From Aestuariirhabdus sp049985285 (GTDB lineage Bacteria; Pseudomonadota; Gammaproteobacteria; Pseudomonadales; Aestuariirhabdaceae): a stretch of DNA of 64,000 nt. Position numbers and translations under genes: made by a program. Location of the stretch: contig NZ_JBNIEU010000004.1 in assembly GCF_049985285.1 (NCBI RefSeq), positions 124,001 to 188,000 of the forward strand, given 5' to 3'. Shown one piece after another: positions 24,352 through 33,150 of this stretch. Positions within the stretch are counted from its first letter, which is position 1. Every line of letters starts with the position of its first letter. The notes beneath the pieces were generated by a model, which had not been told where the DNA came from, did no database searches, and saw only the letters and a list, made by a program, of their open reading frames with translations.

Positions 24352-26403
24352 CTAGTTGGAGATCGGCACCATACGGATCAGCGCATCAGCCGCCACCACC
24401 CCCTCACCCTCAGGCAGCAACATCAGCGGATTTACATCCAGTTCGGCGATCCGTTCGCTGTGCTCGCGTACAAAATTGGCAATACCGAGGATAGCGCTGG
24501 CCGCAGCTTCTAAATCAGCTACAGGACGCCCCCGGAAGCCCTTAAAGAGGGGCGCACACTTCAGACTGTTAAGCGCCTCAAACACCTCCTCCTTACCGAC
24601 CGGCAACAGGAGTGAGCGACTGTCTTTGAGCAACTCAACCAAGATGCCGCCGGCGCCCACCACGAGATAGGGGCCAAACTGTTCATCCCGCGCCACACCG
24701 ACAATTAGCTCCGCTACGGTTCCAGCAACCATCTTCTCGATCAGGAACCGATCGGCGATAGACGTCAGTGCGGCAACCGCTTCGGACACTTCTGCGGCGC
24801 TACGCAGATTGAGCCTCACACCACCGATCTCGGTCTTATGAGCCACCCCTACCACCTTGGCAACCACAGGAAAACCAAGCCTTGTCGCCGCGTCTGCGGC
24901 CTCTTGGGCACTCGACACCAGCTCAGAAGCAGGAATAGTGACGCCGTAGCCACTCAACAGCTGTTTGGACTTAGCTTCATCCAAAACTTCCAAGACCGCA
25001 GCATCCGGTTCAGCAGAGGGTGTGAGCAGCGGTAACTCATGTCGCGACCAAGCACGGCCCACATCCAAAGCGGCCTGAATACCAGCCAGACCAGACTCGA
25101 TGCCGGTCAACGGCACCACCCCCTGTTCTATCAAGCGTCGTGCTACCGGTTCTGCCATGTTGTCAGCCAGCGTTGACATCACCGCGCCTTTACCACCGGT
25201 TCTCTGCACGGCCTCAACAAAGGCACGTTCGGCCACTTCCCAAGAGGTGGTGTCACAAAGATCTGCGCGAGGGTAGTCGAGCAGACTGATCGTGATATCG
25301 AAACCGTCCTGCATGAAGGCGGTATTGGTGTCTGCCATGCGCGCCTGATCATTCCAGTCAAACATCTGATAATCGAGAGGATTGGCGACCACAATTCGCT
25401 CATGAACCGTCGGAGCCACCTGCGTCACACCGTCATCACTCAACGCAGGCATGACCAGAGCTGTCTCGTCCATGGCATCACCGATCAGCGACAAGTCACC
25501 TCCGGACGTGCTCATAACGCCAACACGATTACCTTGGAGCGGCCCACAGACATGCAGCACTTTGAGCGCTTCAACCAACGCCTCCATCGAGTAAACGCGC
25601 GCAACCCCGGTACGCTTGAACAACGCATTCATCAGCTCATCCGATCCGGTCAGCGAAGCGGTGTGCGACATAGCCATCTTCTGCGCCGCCTCGGAGCGTC
25701 CTGATTTGATCGCCACCACAGGCTTGCCCACCTGACGCGCAAAGGCCACTGCGTCCTCGAATGCTTTGGGGTCGGATATACCCTCGACATAAAGACCGAT
25801 CGCCGATACCCGCTCCAGCTCTGCAAAGGTGCGGATGGCATCGTGCAGGTCAAACTTCAGTTTGTTACCCAGCGACAGGACGTAGGAGATAGGCAAGCCA
25901 CGCAGTTGCATGGTCAGGTTGAAAGCAATATTGGAAGACATGGTGATCAGCGCCACCCCGCGCTCGACACGGGAGCCACCTTGCTGGTCGGGCCAAAGCA
26001 TGGCGCCGTCGACATAGTTCAACATGCCATAGCAGTTCGGCCCCAGCAGCGGCATGCTTCCGGACGCATCGCGCAACTGTCGCTCCAACTCTGCGCCATC
26101 CTCACCCGCTTCTGTAAAACCGGTGGCAAAACAGACCGCGCCACCGGCTCCACACTTAGCCAGGTCACGCACGATATCGATTGTTAGGTTGCGATTAACC
26201 GCGATATAAGCCGCGTCAGGGCTGGCGGGAAGATCAGCCACGGAGGAAAAAACTTTACGGCCGAGAATCTCGGCTTTTTTCGGATGAACCGGCCAGATTT
26301 CCCCCTGGTAACCTATACGGTCACACTGACGAATCACCTCTTCGGCCTCTCGCCCCCCAAATACTGCAATTGACCGAGGCTGCAGGACGCGCGCAAATGA
26401 CAT
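24352..26403 (-). CDS. ADP-forming acyl-CoA synthetase (acetate-CoA ligase family, fused alpha-beta)
   Basis: A 683-residue fusion of a CoA-binding domain (1-130, RSIAVFGGREAEEV), succinyl-CoA-ligase-like domains (about 145-460) and a C-terminal ATP-grasp domain (about 470-683, LLSGYGVTIPASELV, VVAKVVGVAHKTEIGGVRLNL, AELDVNPLMLL). The phospho-accepting His is seen in MAMSHTASLTGSDEL. The family makes acyl-CoA from a carboxylate, CoA and ATP. First gene of the operon, with CAGGAG before the ATG; it takes the place held by the AMP-forming CaiC or the CoA-transferase CaiB in E. coli, so the proposed role is activating the imported betaine (inference). Confidence 0.9.
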   Translation of the reverse strand: MSFARVLQPRSIAVFGGREAEEVIRQCDRIGYQGEIWPVHPKKAEILGRKVFSSVADLPASPDAAYIAVNRNLTIDIVRDLAKCGAGGAVCFATGFTEAGEDGAELERQLRDASGSMPLLGPNCYGMLNYVDGAMLWPDQQGGSRVERGVALITMSSNIAFNLTMQLRGLPISYVLSLGNKLKFDLHDAIRTFAELERVSAIGLYVEGISDPKAFEDAVAFARQVGKPVVAIKSGRSEAAQKMAMSHTASLTGSDELMNALFKRTGVARVYSMEALVEALKVLHVCGPLQGNRVGVMSTSGGDLSLIGDAMDETALVMPALSDDGVTQVAPTVHERIVVANPLDYQMFDWNDQARMADTNTAFMQDGFDITISLLDYPRADLCDTTSWEVAERAFVEAVQRTGGKGAVMSTLADNMAEPVARRLIEQGVVPLTGIESGLAGIQAALDVGRAWSRHELPLLTPSAEPDAAVLEVLDEAKSKQLLSGYGVTIPASELVSSAQEAADAATRLGFPVVAKVVGVAHKTEIGGVRLNLRSAAEVSEAVAALTSIADRFLIEKMVAGTVAELIVGVARDEQFGPYLVVGAGGILVELLKDSRSLLLPVGKEEVFEALNSLKCAPLFKGFRGRPVADLEAAASAILGIANFVREHSERIAELDVNPLMLLPEGEGVVAADALIRMVPISN

Positions 26404-26549
26404 CCGGTACTCTCCTGAATAACGTTGTTGTTATTGTTATTTGCCTTGCCTCCAGAACTAGAAGGCCTGCCCGCGATTGTTCGCTTTGTGGAGCAAGAGC
26501 AACTGTTCTCCATCGTGCCGCACCCCATTAGCTCTGGTTTCATAATTCC

Positions 26550-26582
26550 CGACACATTTGTTACAATTTTCGTCACAATTAA
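26550..26582 (+). promoter_or_regulatory. Candidate operator of the GlxA/AraC-type regulator (copy 1)
   Basis: A 33-bp element with half-sites CGACACA (26550-26556) and CGTCACA (26571-26577) 21 bp apart, with TTGTTACA between them. A second copy at 29738-29770 is identical at 27 of 33 positions. Direct half-sites two helical turns apart are the known layout for AraC-family proteins. It is 14 bp before the regulator ATG and 147 bp upstream of the divergent operon start. Confidence 0.65.
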
Positions 26583-26596
26583 TGAGGCGTCAGGTG

Positions 26597-27541
26597 ATGA
26601 AGCACTACGCGTTTTTGCTCCTGCCGGAATACAGTAATCTCTGCCTCGCCAACTCCGTTGAAGCGCTGAAAGCCGCCAATGGATTCCAAGCGGAAGAGGC
26701 CTATCGGGTGACTTTGGTCTCCATAAACGGTATCGCGGTGAACAGCTACAGCGGATTCCCGGCGCCGATCAGCGCTAGTCTGGAAAGCTTGCTGCGAGAA
26801 GACTGCCCCGATCTTCTCTTTGTCCTCGCCAGCTACAACTACCGGACTCACACTACCGACGAGGTCATCAATGGCTTACGCCGTGCGAAGAGAACGGTTG
26901 CGCGGATCGGCGGGCTGGATGCGGGTAGTTACACCATGGCCAGGGCGGGGCTGCTGGAAGGCCATAGAGCGACTATCCACTGGACCGAGGCCGAAACGTT
27001 TCTGGAAGGTTTCCCCAACGTAACCGTCTGCCATGATCGCTATGTGATTGATGGCAGCCGTATCACTTCTGGTGGATCCGCCAGCGCACTGGACCTGATG
27101 TTGAACTTGATCCGTCAGGATTATGGTGAGGCTTTAGCACTTTCCGTATCCGATCTGCTGATCTTCGATACCGAGCGCCCAGGCAGTGTTAGGCAGAAGG
27201 AACATAGTGCAGGCCGCCTTGAAGAACGCGCACCGCGAATAGCTCGTGCGATCAAAATTATGGAGAAACATATCGAGTCGCCGCTTTCCGTTGATGCAAT
27301 TGCGAATCTGACCGGCATATCGCAACGTCAGCTTGAGCGGGACTTTAAGGAGGTTATGCAGACCACCGTCGCCAAGCACTACTCTCGATTGCGAATAGCC
27401 GCGGCGCGCCGGCTGATCAAAGAAACCAAACTGAGCATTACCGAGGTGGCGATTCGTAGCGGACACGGTTCATTAGCTTCTTTGATCCGCGTATATAAGC
27501 AACATTTTGGTTGCACTCCGTCCGAGGATCGAAAAAGCTAG
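26597..27541 (+). CDS. GlxA/AraC-family transcriptional regulator (DJ-1/PfpI-like plus AraC DNA-binding domain)
   Basis: A 314-residue regulator; ATG 26597 (MKHYAFLLLPEYSNLC) is chosen for its GAGG 8 bp upstream. The N-terminal 190 residues form a glutamine-amidotransferase-like sensor (DLLFVLASYNY, ARIGGLDAGSYTMARAGLL, ATIHWTEAETFLEGFP, TSGGSASALDLMLNLI) as in GbdR and CdhR, known regulators of glycine betaine and carnitine use in Pseudomonas. The C-terminal AraC domain has both helix-turn-helices (SVDAIANLTGISQRQLERDF and ITEVAIRSGHGSLASLIRVY). Divergent from the betaine operon, so probably its activator, and likely autoregulated through the nearby operator. Confidence 0.92.
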   Translation: MKHYAFLLLPEYSNLCLANSVEALKAANGFQAEEAYRVTLVSINGIAVNSYSGFPAPISASLESLLREDCPDLLFVLASYNYRTHTTDEVINGLRRAKRTVARIGGLDAGSYTMARAGLLEGHRATIHWTEAETFLEGFPNVTVCHDRYVIDGSRITSGGSASALDLMLNLIRQDYGEALALSVSDLLIFDTERPGSVRQKEHSAGRLEERAPRIARAIKIMEKHIESPLSVDAIANLTGISQRQLERDFKEVMQTTVAKHYSRLRIAAARRLIKETKLSITEVAIRSGHGSLASLIRVYKQHFGCTPSEDRKS

Positions 27542-27631
27542 ATTAAACAGGCATTTTCTGTGCCCCCACCATGCACTGGAAGCTTGAGACTAAAGAAAGT
27601 CACAGCCGCTCATGCGGTAATGGATAAAAAC

Positions 27632-27660
27632 AAAAAAGGCGGGATCGCAAGATACCCGCC
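27632..27660 (-). terminator. Terminator of the SDR gene
   Basis: GGCGGG (27638-27643) pairs with CCCGCC (27655-27660), with an ATC/GAT extension, followed on the minus strand by T6 (A at 27632-27637). It lies 36 bp after the SDR stop codon, in the gap between convergent genes. Confidence 0.8.
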
Positions 27661-27695
27661 AAAGGACACACGGTGGTGCACTGGTTCTGTTTAGG

Positions 27696-28434
27696 TCAAG
27701 CAGCCATGTACTGACCACCATTGACGGATAGCGTTGCCCCGGTAATAAACCCAGCTTGCTCAGATGCTAGGAATGACACGGTATTTGCAATGTCATCGGG
27801 GGAGCCGATACGTCCGACCGGAATTTTTGCTACTTCACTTTCTAGAATCTCTTTAGACATAGACGCTGTCATTTCGGTCAGTATGAACCCGGGACAAACG
27901 GCGTTGGCAGTCACCCCCTTGCCAGCCAGCTCTTGGGCGATTGGGCGGGTAAAACCGAGCACCCCGGCTTTGGCGGCTACGTAGTTTGCCTGCCCGAATT
28001 GTCCGCGCTGGCCATTCATCGAGCTGATATTGATAATACGTCCGAAGCCACGCTCTCTCATGCCCGGTGCAAATGCCCGGCACATGTTGAACACGCCCGT
28101 CAGATTGACATCAATAACCGCTTGCCACTGACTTGCCGGGTCCATCTTGTGCATAAAACCATCGCGAGTGATCCCTGCGTTATTCACCAGCACATCGGCC
28201 ATCCCGAAGCGTGCTTCAACCTCTGCCCGCATCCGCTCGACATCATTAAAGTCCGAGACATTTACCTGAACACCGGGGATGCCGGTCTCCGTTTCAAAGC
28301 GGTCTAGGGACTCGGGGTTTATATCGGCTACAACCACTCGATAGCCACTAGCCAGCAACACCTTTGCACAGCAAGCACCAATTCCCTGAGCCCCCCCCAG
28401 TTACCAACGCCAGCTTTGATTCTTGGTTATACAT
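27696..28434 (-). pseudogene. SDR-family acetoacetyl-CoA reductase-like gene, frameshifted at a G8 run
   Basis: Short-chain dehydrogenase resembling PhaB/FabG, which reduces or oxidises 3-oxo/3-hydroxyacyl-CoA with NAD(P). From ATG 28434 (GGAG 6 bp upstream) the frame gives MYNQESKLALVTGG, then a run of eight G at 28391-28398 puts it out of frame; with seven G it would continue AQGIGACCAKVLLASGYRVVVADI to the end. The downstream part is complete: NNAGITRDG, catalytic Ser in INISSMNGQRG, YVAAKAG (Tyr, Lys), and SVNGGQYMAA. As sequenced, only an internal ATG at 28361 gives a 221-residue protein lacking the GxxxGxG cofactor loop. It could be a sequencing error, a real inactivation or a switchable tract. 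A 3-hydroxybetainyl-CoA dehydrogenase role would fit the neighbourhood (inference). Confidence 0.8.
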
Positions 28435-28606
28435 ATCTCACTCCAACTACTTGATACTTTTTCTTATTGAAAGCACACGATGAAAGCCACAGGCGACAGA
28501 GCATGCAGAGCAACTATGAGCTTGCCGATAGAAACCTGGGCTCCAGATCGACGATAAATAAAGGTTTCATTCCAGCGCACTGGTGATTTAGAGAAGACTC
28601 TGCCGC

Positions 28607-29581
28607 CTACACGATCAGGCTGGCAAGACGCTCATTAATCAGATGCTCAGCATCCCCAACCATTCGAGAGATCAACTCGGCTGCAGTTGGAATGTCGTAA
28701 ATTAGGCCTGCCGAGACGCCCGCCCACCAAATTCCGTGTTCCATATCCCCGGTTTCCAGCACCACTGCACCTCGCTTACCTGCCACCAAAGGTGCGACAT
28801 CGGCAAACTCTGATTCGCTGCGGCTTTCGATCTCAGCCACCTCCACAGCAACGGTATTTTTAAACACACGAGCAGTGTTCCTGAATTTACGAAAGATCAA
28901 TTGCGTATCCAGCTCTGTGGCAGCAATGAGTTTCTGCTTCAGGTTGTCATGGACAGGAGCTTCTTGAGTCCCCAAGAAACGGGTTCCCATGCTCACGGCC
29001 GAAGCCCCCATAGCAAGAGCGGCCACCAAACCTCGCGCATCACTGAAGCCACCACAGGCAATCACGGGTATATCCAACTCATCAACGGCGCGGGGTAGCA
29101 GCACCAGAGACGGGATATCATCTTCACCGGGGTGTCCTGCGGCTTCAAAACCATCGATGATTACAGCAGCGCAACCCACCTCTTGTGCCTTCTTAGCATG
29201 TTTGACTGAAGTGCACTTGTGGATGACCTTGACGCCCGCCTCGTTGAACAGCGGCATAAAGGGAGCGGGACTACGACCAGCGGTTTCTACAATCTTGACG
29301 CCACCATCGATAATCGCCTTCACATACTCCTCGTAAGGCGGAGGCGTCAGGCTTGGGAGAATAGTCAAATTCACGCCGAACGGTTTATCGGTCATGGACC
29401 GAGTGCGATCGATCTCTTTGCGCAGATCATCTGGTGTAGGCTGAGTCAACGCGCTAAGAAAGCCCAACCCTCCAGCATTGGCTACCGCCGCGACCAGCTC
29501 AGCTTTGGAAACTCGCTGCATCCCCCCTTGTATGATGGGATGTTCAATTTCTAACAACTCCGTCAACCGTGTCTTGATCAT
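28607..29581 (-). CDS. NPD-family FMN oxidoreductase (nitronate monooxygenase-like)
   Basis: A 324-residue TIM-barrel flavoprotein of the 2-nitropropane dioxygenase/nitronate monooxygenase family, which also includes FabK-like and other NAD(P)H-dependent flavin oxidoreductases. ATG 29581 (MIKTRLTELLEIEHPIIQGGM) is preferred to a TTG three codons upstream because AAGG lies 9 bp before it. Visible: GGLGFLSAL, FGVNLTILPS, IIDGFEAAGHPGEDD, VIACGGFSDARGLVAALAMGASAVSMGTRF (FMN phosphate site). Substrate cannot be told from sequence. It is upstream of the SDR gene on the same strand (172 bp apart), and its upstream region carries the second copy of the AraC-type operator. Confidence 0.88.
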   Translation of the reverse strand: MIKTRLTELLEIEHPIIQGGMQRVSKAELVAAVANAGGLGFLSALTQPTPDDLRKEIDRTRSMTDKPFGVNLTILPSLTPPPYEEYVKAIIDGGVKIVETAGRSPAPFMPLFNEAGVKVIHKCTSVKHAKKAQEVGCAAVIIDGFEAAGHPGEDDIPSLVLLPRAVDELDIPVIACGGFSDARGLVAALAMGASAVSMGTRFLGTQEAPVHDNLKQKLIAATELDTQLIFRKFRNTARVFKNTVAVEVAEIESRSESEFADVAPLVAGKRGAVVLETGDMEHGIWWAGVSAGLIYDIPTAAELISRMVGDAEHLINERLASLIV

Positions 29582-30181
29582 GGGTATCAACCTTAATTTT
29601 TGTTATCGCCCTGCAGATGCGATTGCTGCTATGGCTTTGAAAGATGCATTTGGATTTCTTGCCACCCCTCTTGGTTTACTGTCAGGGCAGCTGGAACTCA
29701 TGGTGACGCGTCAGGACTGAATGGGTCTAATAAATAGCGACAAAATTGTTACATTAATCGTCACATTTAAGGTTGGCAATGCTCGCAACTGGATGGTTTT
29801 GCTCACTGAATTCAATCATAGACATGCAATGCAACGGCTGGAGGTTTGCTCAAAACAGAGCCAGATCGCCACTCATCGGTTTACAAATGAGTAGTTTGGG
29901 ATGACTGCAAAGTGCCCATTTTGGTCGAGAGCAGCATGCCCTGAAATGTCCGCTTTTGACTAGAAGCCACATTGCGGCTAAACCAGCCCTTAAGGTCCGA
30001 AATGGGCCAGACCTTGCCGTTTTCCAGCCGCAGTTGGTCAACGCAGGGTGCCATGGGAATCCAACCAAACCCTGCTTCCGGCACTACGTCTCAATGGTAT
30101 GAAATCCAACCAGTAGCCTGTGATCAGGTTGAAGAGCCCAAGGAGTTCTTTCCAACCCTAGAATGCAATTAGCCAATTTAT
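29582..30181. other. Gene-free interval at the right edge of the accessory block
   Basis: About 600 bp. The part next to the flavoprotein gene holds the operator at 29738-29770. The remainder has only short ORFs (e.g. minus strand 29850-30084) with no recognisable domain or ribosome-binding site. Nothing further can be supported. Confidence 0.4.
29738..29770 (+). promoter_or_regulatory. Candidate operator of the GlxA/AraC-type regulator (copy 2)
   Basis: Begins CGACAAAATTGTTACA and ends CGTCACATTTAA (CGTCACA at 29759-29765); matches copy 1 at 27 of 33 positions without gaps, with the same 21-bp half-site spacing. It is 157 bp upstream of the flavoprotein ATG, in the same orientation and at nearly the same distance as copy 1 from the betaine operon. 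Confidence 0.65.
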
Positions 30182-32200
30182 TTAAAGACTCCGTATAATC
30201 CGCCGCATCTCTTTCGCGTTACGCTGCATAACTACAGGCTCGGCGGTGATATAGCGAGCCTCGACATACAGCGACGTCACTCGCTGGACCGCCCGAGCCA
30301 GCACAGGCCTTTGCAGCTGAACCCGGCGCATAAAATCCAGCGGGCCCTCCCCGACGGATCTCGCCAGCCCCTGTCGCTCCATCCGCCGACAAAATCGTTG
30401 ATACGCTGCCGTAACGGGATCGGGTGCCGGCTGCCGCTGCACCCACCAGCCCCAGCCACCCAGCACCCCCAGGGTAATCGCCGCCGCTGCCAGCAGCGCA
30501 ATAGCAACCCGCCCTATATCGGCGCTCCCCAGCCACTCCTGCCAGAACCCCTGCTGACGAGTCTGGTCAAAATCCAAAACATTAAGGTGCCAGTAGTACT
30601 CCAGCATATCCAACTGCAACCGCAGCCGATTAAGCAGGGGAATGTTCTGGTAACGCAGCGCTGAGAATGGCTCGTCCTCCAAAAAACTCCCTTCACTTGC
30701 CATCGCTTGCTGCAAGCTCTCCTCAATACGATCCGGAGCCACCGCCGCCGTCGGGTCAGCGCGCACCCAGCCAGCCCCCGGAAGCCAGACCTCTGCCCAG
30801 GCATGAGCATCGAACTGGCGCACCTGCACTACGCCAACCTCTGCGTTTACCTCTCCCCCCTGGTACCCTGCGACGACCCGGGCTGGAATACCCGCCGCCC
30901 GTGCCAGAAACACCAGAGCGCCGGCGTAGTGGGCACAGAATCCCCGGCGACTTTCAAACAGGAACTGATCAATACTATCCCCCTGTAATCTGGGCGGTCG
31001 CAATGTGTAGAAATACTGCTGCTGGTTAAAACGTTGCATAATCCGCCGAACAAACTGCGCCCCGTCTCCCTCTACCTCCCGATAGAGGGCGCGTGCAAAT
31101 TCACGGGCTCGTAAATCACCGGATTCTGGTAGCTGCAGGTAGAGCTCACGCATCCAGTTTGGCAGCTCAAGATCGAGGCGGTAATCAAGGGCAGAACGCA
31201 GTTGATAACTGTAGCGCTGCTTCACGGCCTCCGGTGCCATCAAGCGGGAGTCCCTGGTGAGGATGGCGCCCCTTACGGGCGCCGACACCATGTCGAGGGA
31301 AAACAGCCAGGCCCGCCCTGTAGGCTCCTGCATAATACGATAGGCAACCTCAGTGCCCAACGCTTCGCGCTCCGACAACACCGCAGCACGGGGTGGCGCA
31401 TTAAGCTGGTGACGCCTGCTGTCGTTGGCGGCGGGCAGCTGGGACCAACGGTGACCGTCAAAATGGGATAGGTTCAAGCCCCGCCAGTATAGGCGGCGTT
31501 TGGGCGGCACCTCCCCCTCAAAGGTTGCGCGAAACACCAGCTCATCGGATTGCGTCAGCTCGGCAATATCCCCTGGCGCCATACTGTCACTCAGGCCGGT
31601 GCGTGCTTGCGAGCCAGGCGGCTCGACAGACCAGAGCGGGGGTACTCTGGGCACCAGCACAAACAACACCAGCGCCAAAGGGATAGCCTGCAACAACATT
31701 GATCCGGCCTTACGCACAGCCGCCAGCGGGCGCTCCTGCAAGCCCCCCTGGTTCAGGCCAACAGCCGCTGCGACGATCAGCAACAGGTTGATAAAGGCCA
31801 GCGATGTACTGACCAGTGTCTGATCATAAAGCAGTGAAATGACCACCACAAAACAGCTGAGAAAAATAACCAGGTACGCGTCCCGAAGGGACTTCATCTC
31901 CAGCAATTTGAGCACAAAAGCGACAACTAGCAGACACCCCCCTGCGTCCAGCCCTACCAACGTATGATAACGCCACTGTATCGCTGCAACCGCTGACAGC
32001 AGCATGACAGACTTGACCCACAACGGAGGGTACCCCGAGCGCCCAGTGAAAATCATCAAGCGCCAGGATACACAAACTACAACCAGCGCCAGGACCCAAA
32101 GAGGAAGGCGCCCCAAATGGGGCACGACTACCAGCACTTGGCAGGCAAGCAACCAGAAAAGCGCGGTGCGAGGGATCTGGTGAGGGTTCAGGGCTGGCAT
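30182..32200 (-). CDS. tgpA: TgpA-type membrane transglutaminase-like protein
   Basis: A 672-residue inner-membrane protein with a periplasmic transglutaminase-like cysteine peptidase domain, as in Pseudomonas TgpA, where it is essential for growth. ATG 32200 is chosen to match the family start; it overlaps the DUF58 gene by 13 bp. Five or six N-terminal helices (about 12-180, DUF3488) precede the catalytic domain with Cys in RRGFCAHYAGALVFLARAAG, His in QFDAHAWAEVW and Asp in WVRADPTAAV. A further helix (AIALLAAAAITLGVLGGW) and a DUF4129-like C-terminal helix follow. Last gene of a moxR-DUF58-tgpA operon. The physiological substrate is unknown. Confidence 0.92.
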   Translation of the reverse strand: MPALNPHQIPRTALFWLLACQVLVVVPHLGRLPLWVLALVVVCVSWRLMIFTGRSGYPPLWVKSVMLLSAVAAIQWRYHTLVGLDAGGCLLVVAFVLKLLEMKSLRDAYLVIFLSCFVVVISLLYDQTLVSTSLAFINLLLIVAAAVGLNQGGLQERPLAAVRKAGSMLLQAIPLALVLFVLVPRVPPLWSVEPPGSQARTGLSDSMAPGDIAELTQSDELVFRATFEGEVPPKRRLYWRGLNLSHFDGHRWSQLPAANDSRRHQLNAPPRAAVLSEREALGTEVAYRIMQEPTGRAWLFSLDMVSAPVRGAILTRDSRLMAPEAVKQRYSYQLRSALDYRLDLELPNWMRELYLQLPESGDLRAREFARALYREVEGDGAQFVRRIMQRFNQQQYFYTLRPPRLQGDSIDQFLFESRRGFCAHYAGALVFLARAAGIPARVVAGYQGGEVNAEVGVVQVRQFDAHAWAEVWLPGAGWVRADPTAAVAPDRIEESLQQAMASEGSFLEDEPFSALRYQNIPLLNRLRLQLDMLEYYWHLNVLDFDQTRQQGFWQEWLGSADIGRVAIALLAAAAITLGVLGGWGWWVQRQPAPDPVTAAYQRFCRRMERQGLARSVGEGPLDFMRRVQLQRPVLARAVQRVTSLYVEARYITAEPVVMQRNAKEMRRIIRSL

Positions 32201-33141
32201 AGCGCTAGAGCTTGTAAACATTGTTCCAGATGAGGACGCCCATGAGAGGGAGCTAACTCCACCCCGGGTAAACGCAGACCATAGTCCTCCTGCTCCCGCT
32301 CGGCTTGCAAACACCAAAAACACAGATGAGACAGCCGTGACTCCACCGGCCCCGTTGTCACCGCCCAATCGAGCCATAGACGTCGTTCGCGGGCACTGAC
32401 AAACTCCTTGGTGAACAGCTGCTGATGACGCGAACTCTGCTTCCAGGCCAAGTGATTAAGGGGGTCGCCTTGGCGATACTCTCGAACCGAAGCGAAATCA
32501 TCGGCTCCAGCCAACTCCTCCATCATCTCCCCCTCCCCACTGCTACTCGCGCCCGCCGGCAGAGGGGCAGCCAACGGGCGAGGATAAACAAGAGCAACAA
32601 GATCGAGGTCTACCCAACTCCAGGCAACCAGCAACCCCAGGGGGTAGCGCGTCTGAATGCGCAGTCTTCCGGGGTGGAAATAGCCTCGCCTCGGGGCTGG
32701 CAGGTAAAGTGAAAGGGCACGCGGCTCATTGGAAAACAGGGAGACCGATTGCTGTACCCCCTGGGGCCAACCCAACTCGATGGCATACCGCTGGGGGTTA
32801 CCGGATACCGACAACTCCAGCGCAAAGGGGAGGTCGTCCCCTAAATGCCCATTGCCACTGCGCAACCCCACCAAAGTGAGCCCCGCAAGATTATTGTAGG
32901 TATGGTGTATTGCGATGATAAACAGGCTGGTCAACAGGAATGCGACCGCAAAGCTCATACTGTTCTGGTAGTTAACACCCGCTAGAAACACCGCAGTAAT
33001 CAACACCAAAAACAGATAGCCCGCACGGGTCGGCACAATAAATATCCGCCGGTGATTTAGCGTGACCCGCGACTGGGGAGGAATCCGGCGATTGATCCAG
33101 CGGTTAAAGGACCGCCGCAACCTGTCTCCTAAGGCGCTCAT
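32188..33141 (-). CDS. DUF58 domain protein
   Basis: A 317-residue membrane protein with two N-terminal helices (about 40-80: GYLFLVLITAVFLAGVNYQNS, FAVAFLLTSLFIIAIHHTY) and a DUF58 region carrying the hallmark REYRQGDPLNHLAWKQSSR near residue 230. DUF58 proteins almost always accompany MoxR ATPases and are thought to be part of a metal- or substrate-insertion chaperone system; the exact function is unknown. It lies 9 bp after moxR and overlaps tgpA. Confidence 0.9.
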   Translation of the reverse strand: MSALGDRLRRSFNRWINRRIPPQSRVTLNHRRIFIVPTRAGYLFLVLITAVFLAGVNYQNSMSFAVAFLLTSLFIIAIHHTYNNLAGLTLVGLRSGNGHLGDDLPFALELSVSGNPQRYAIELGWPQGVQQSVSLFSNEPRALSLYLPAPRRGYFHPGRLRIQTRYPLGLLVAWSWVDLDLVALVYPRPLAAPLPAGASSSGEGEMMEELAGADDFASVREYRQGDPLNHLAWKQSSRHQQLFTKEFVSARERRLWLDWAVTTGPVESRLSHLCFWCLQAEREQEDYGLRLPGVELAPSHGRPHLEQCLQALALCQP

Positions 33142-33150
33142 AACGATCTC

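Noticed and set aside
29582..29740. Possible sigma-54 promoter before the flavoprotein gene (TGGCAAG...ATGCA)
   Set aside because: The GG to GC distance is 16 bp instead of 12, so it does not fit the -24/-12 pattern.
29850..30084. Two overlapping short minus-strand ORFs before the tgpA end
   Set aside because: No homology I recognise, no ribosome-binding site, and the two frames overlap each other.
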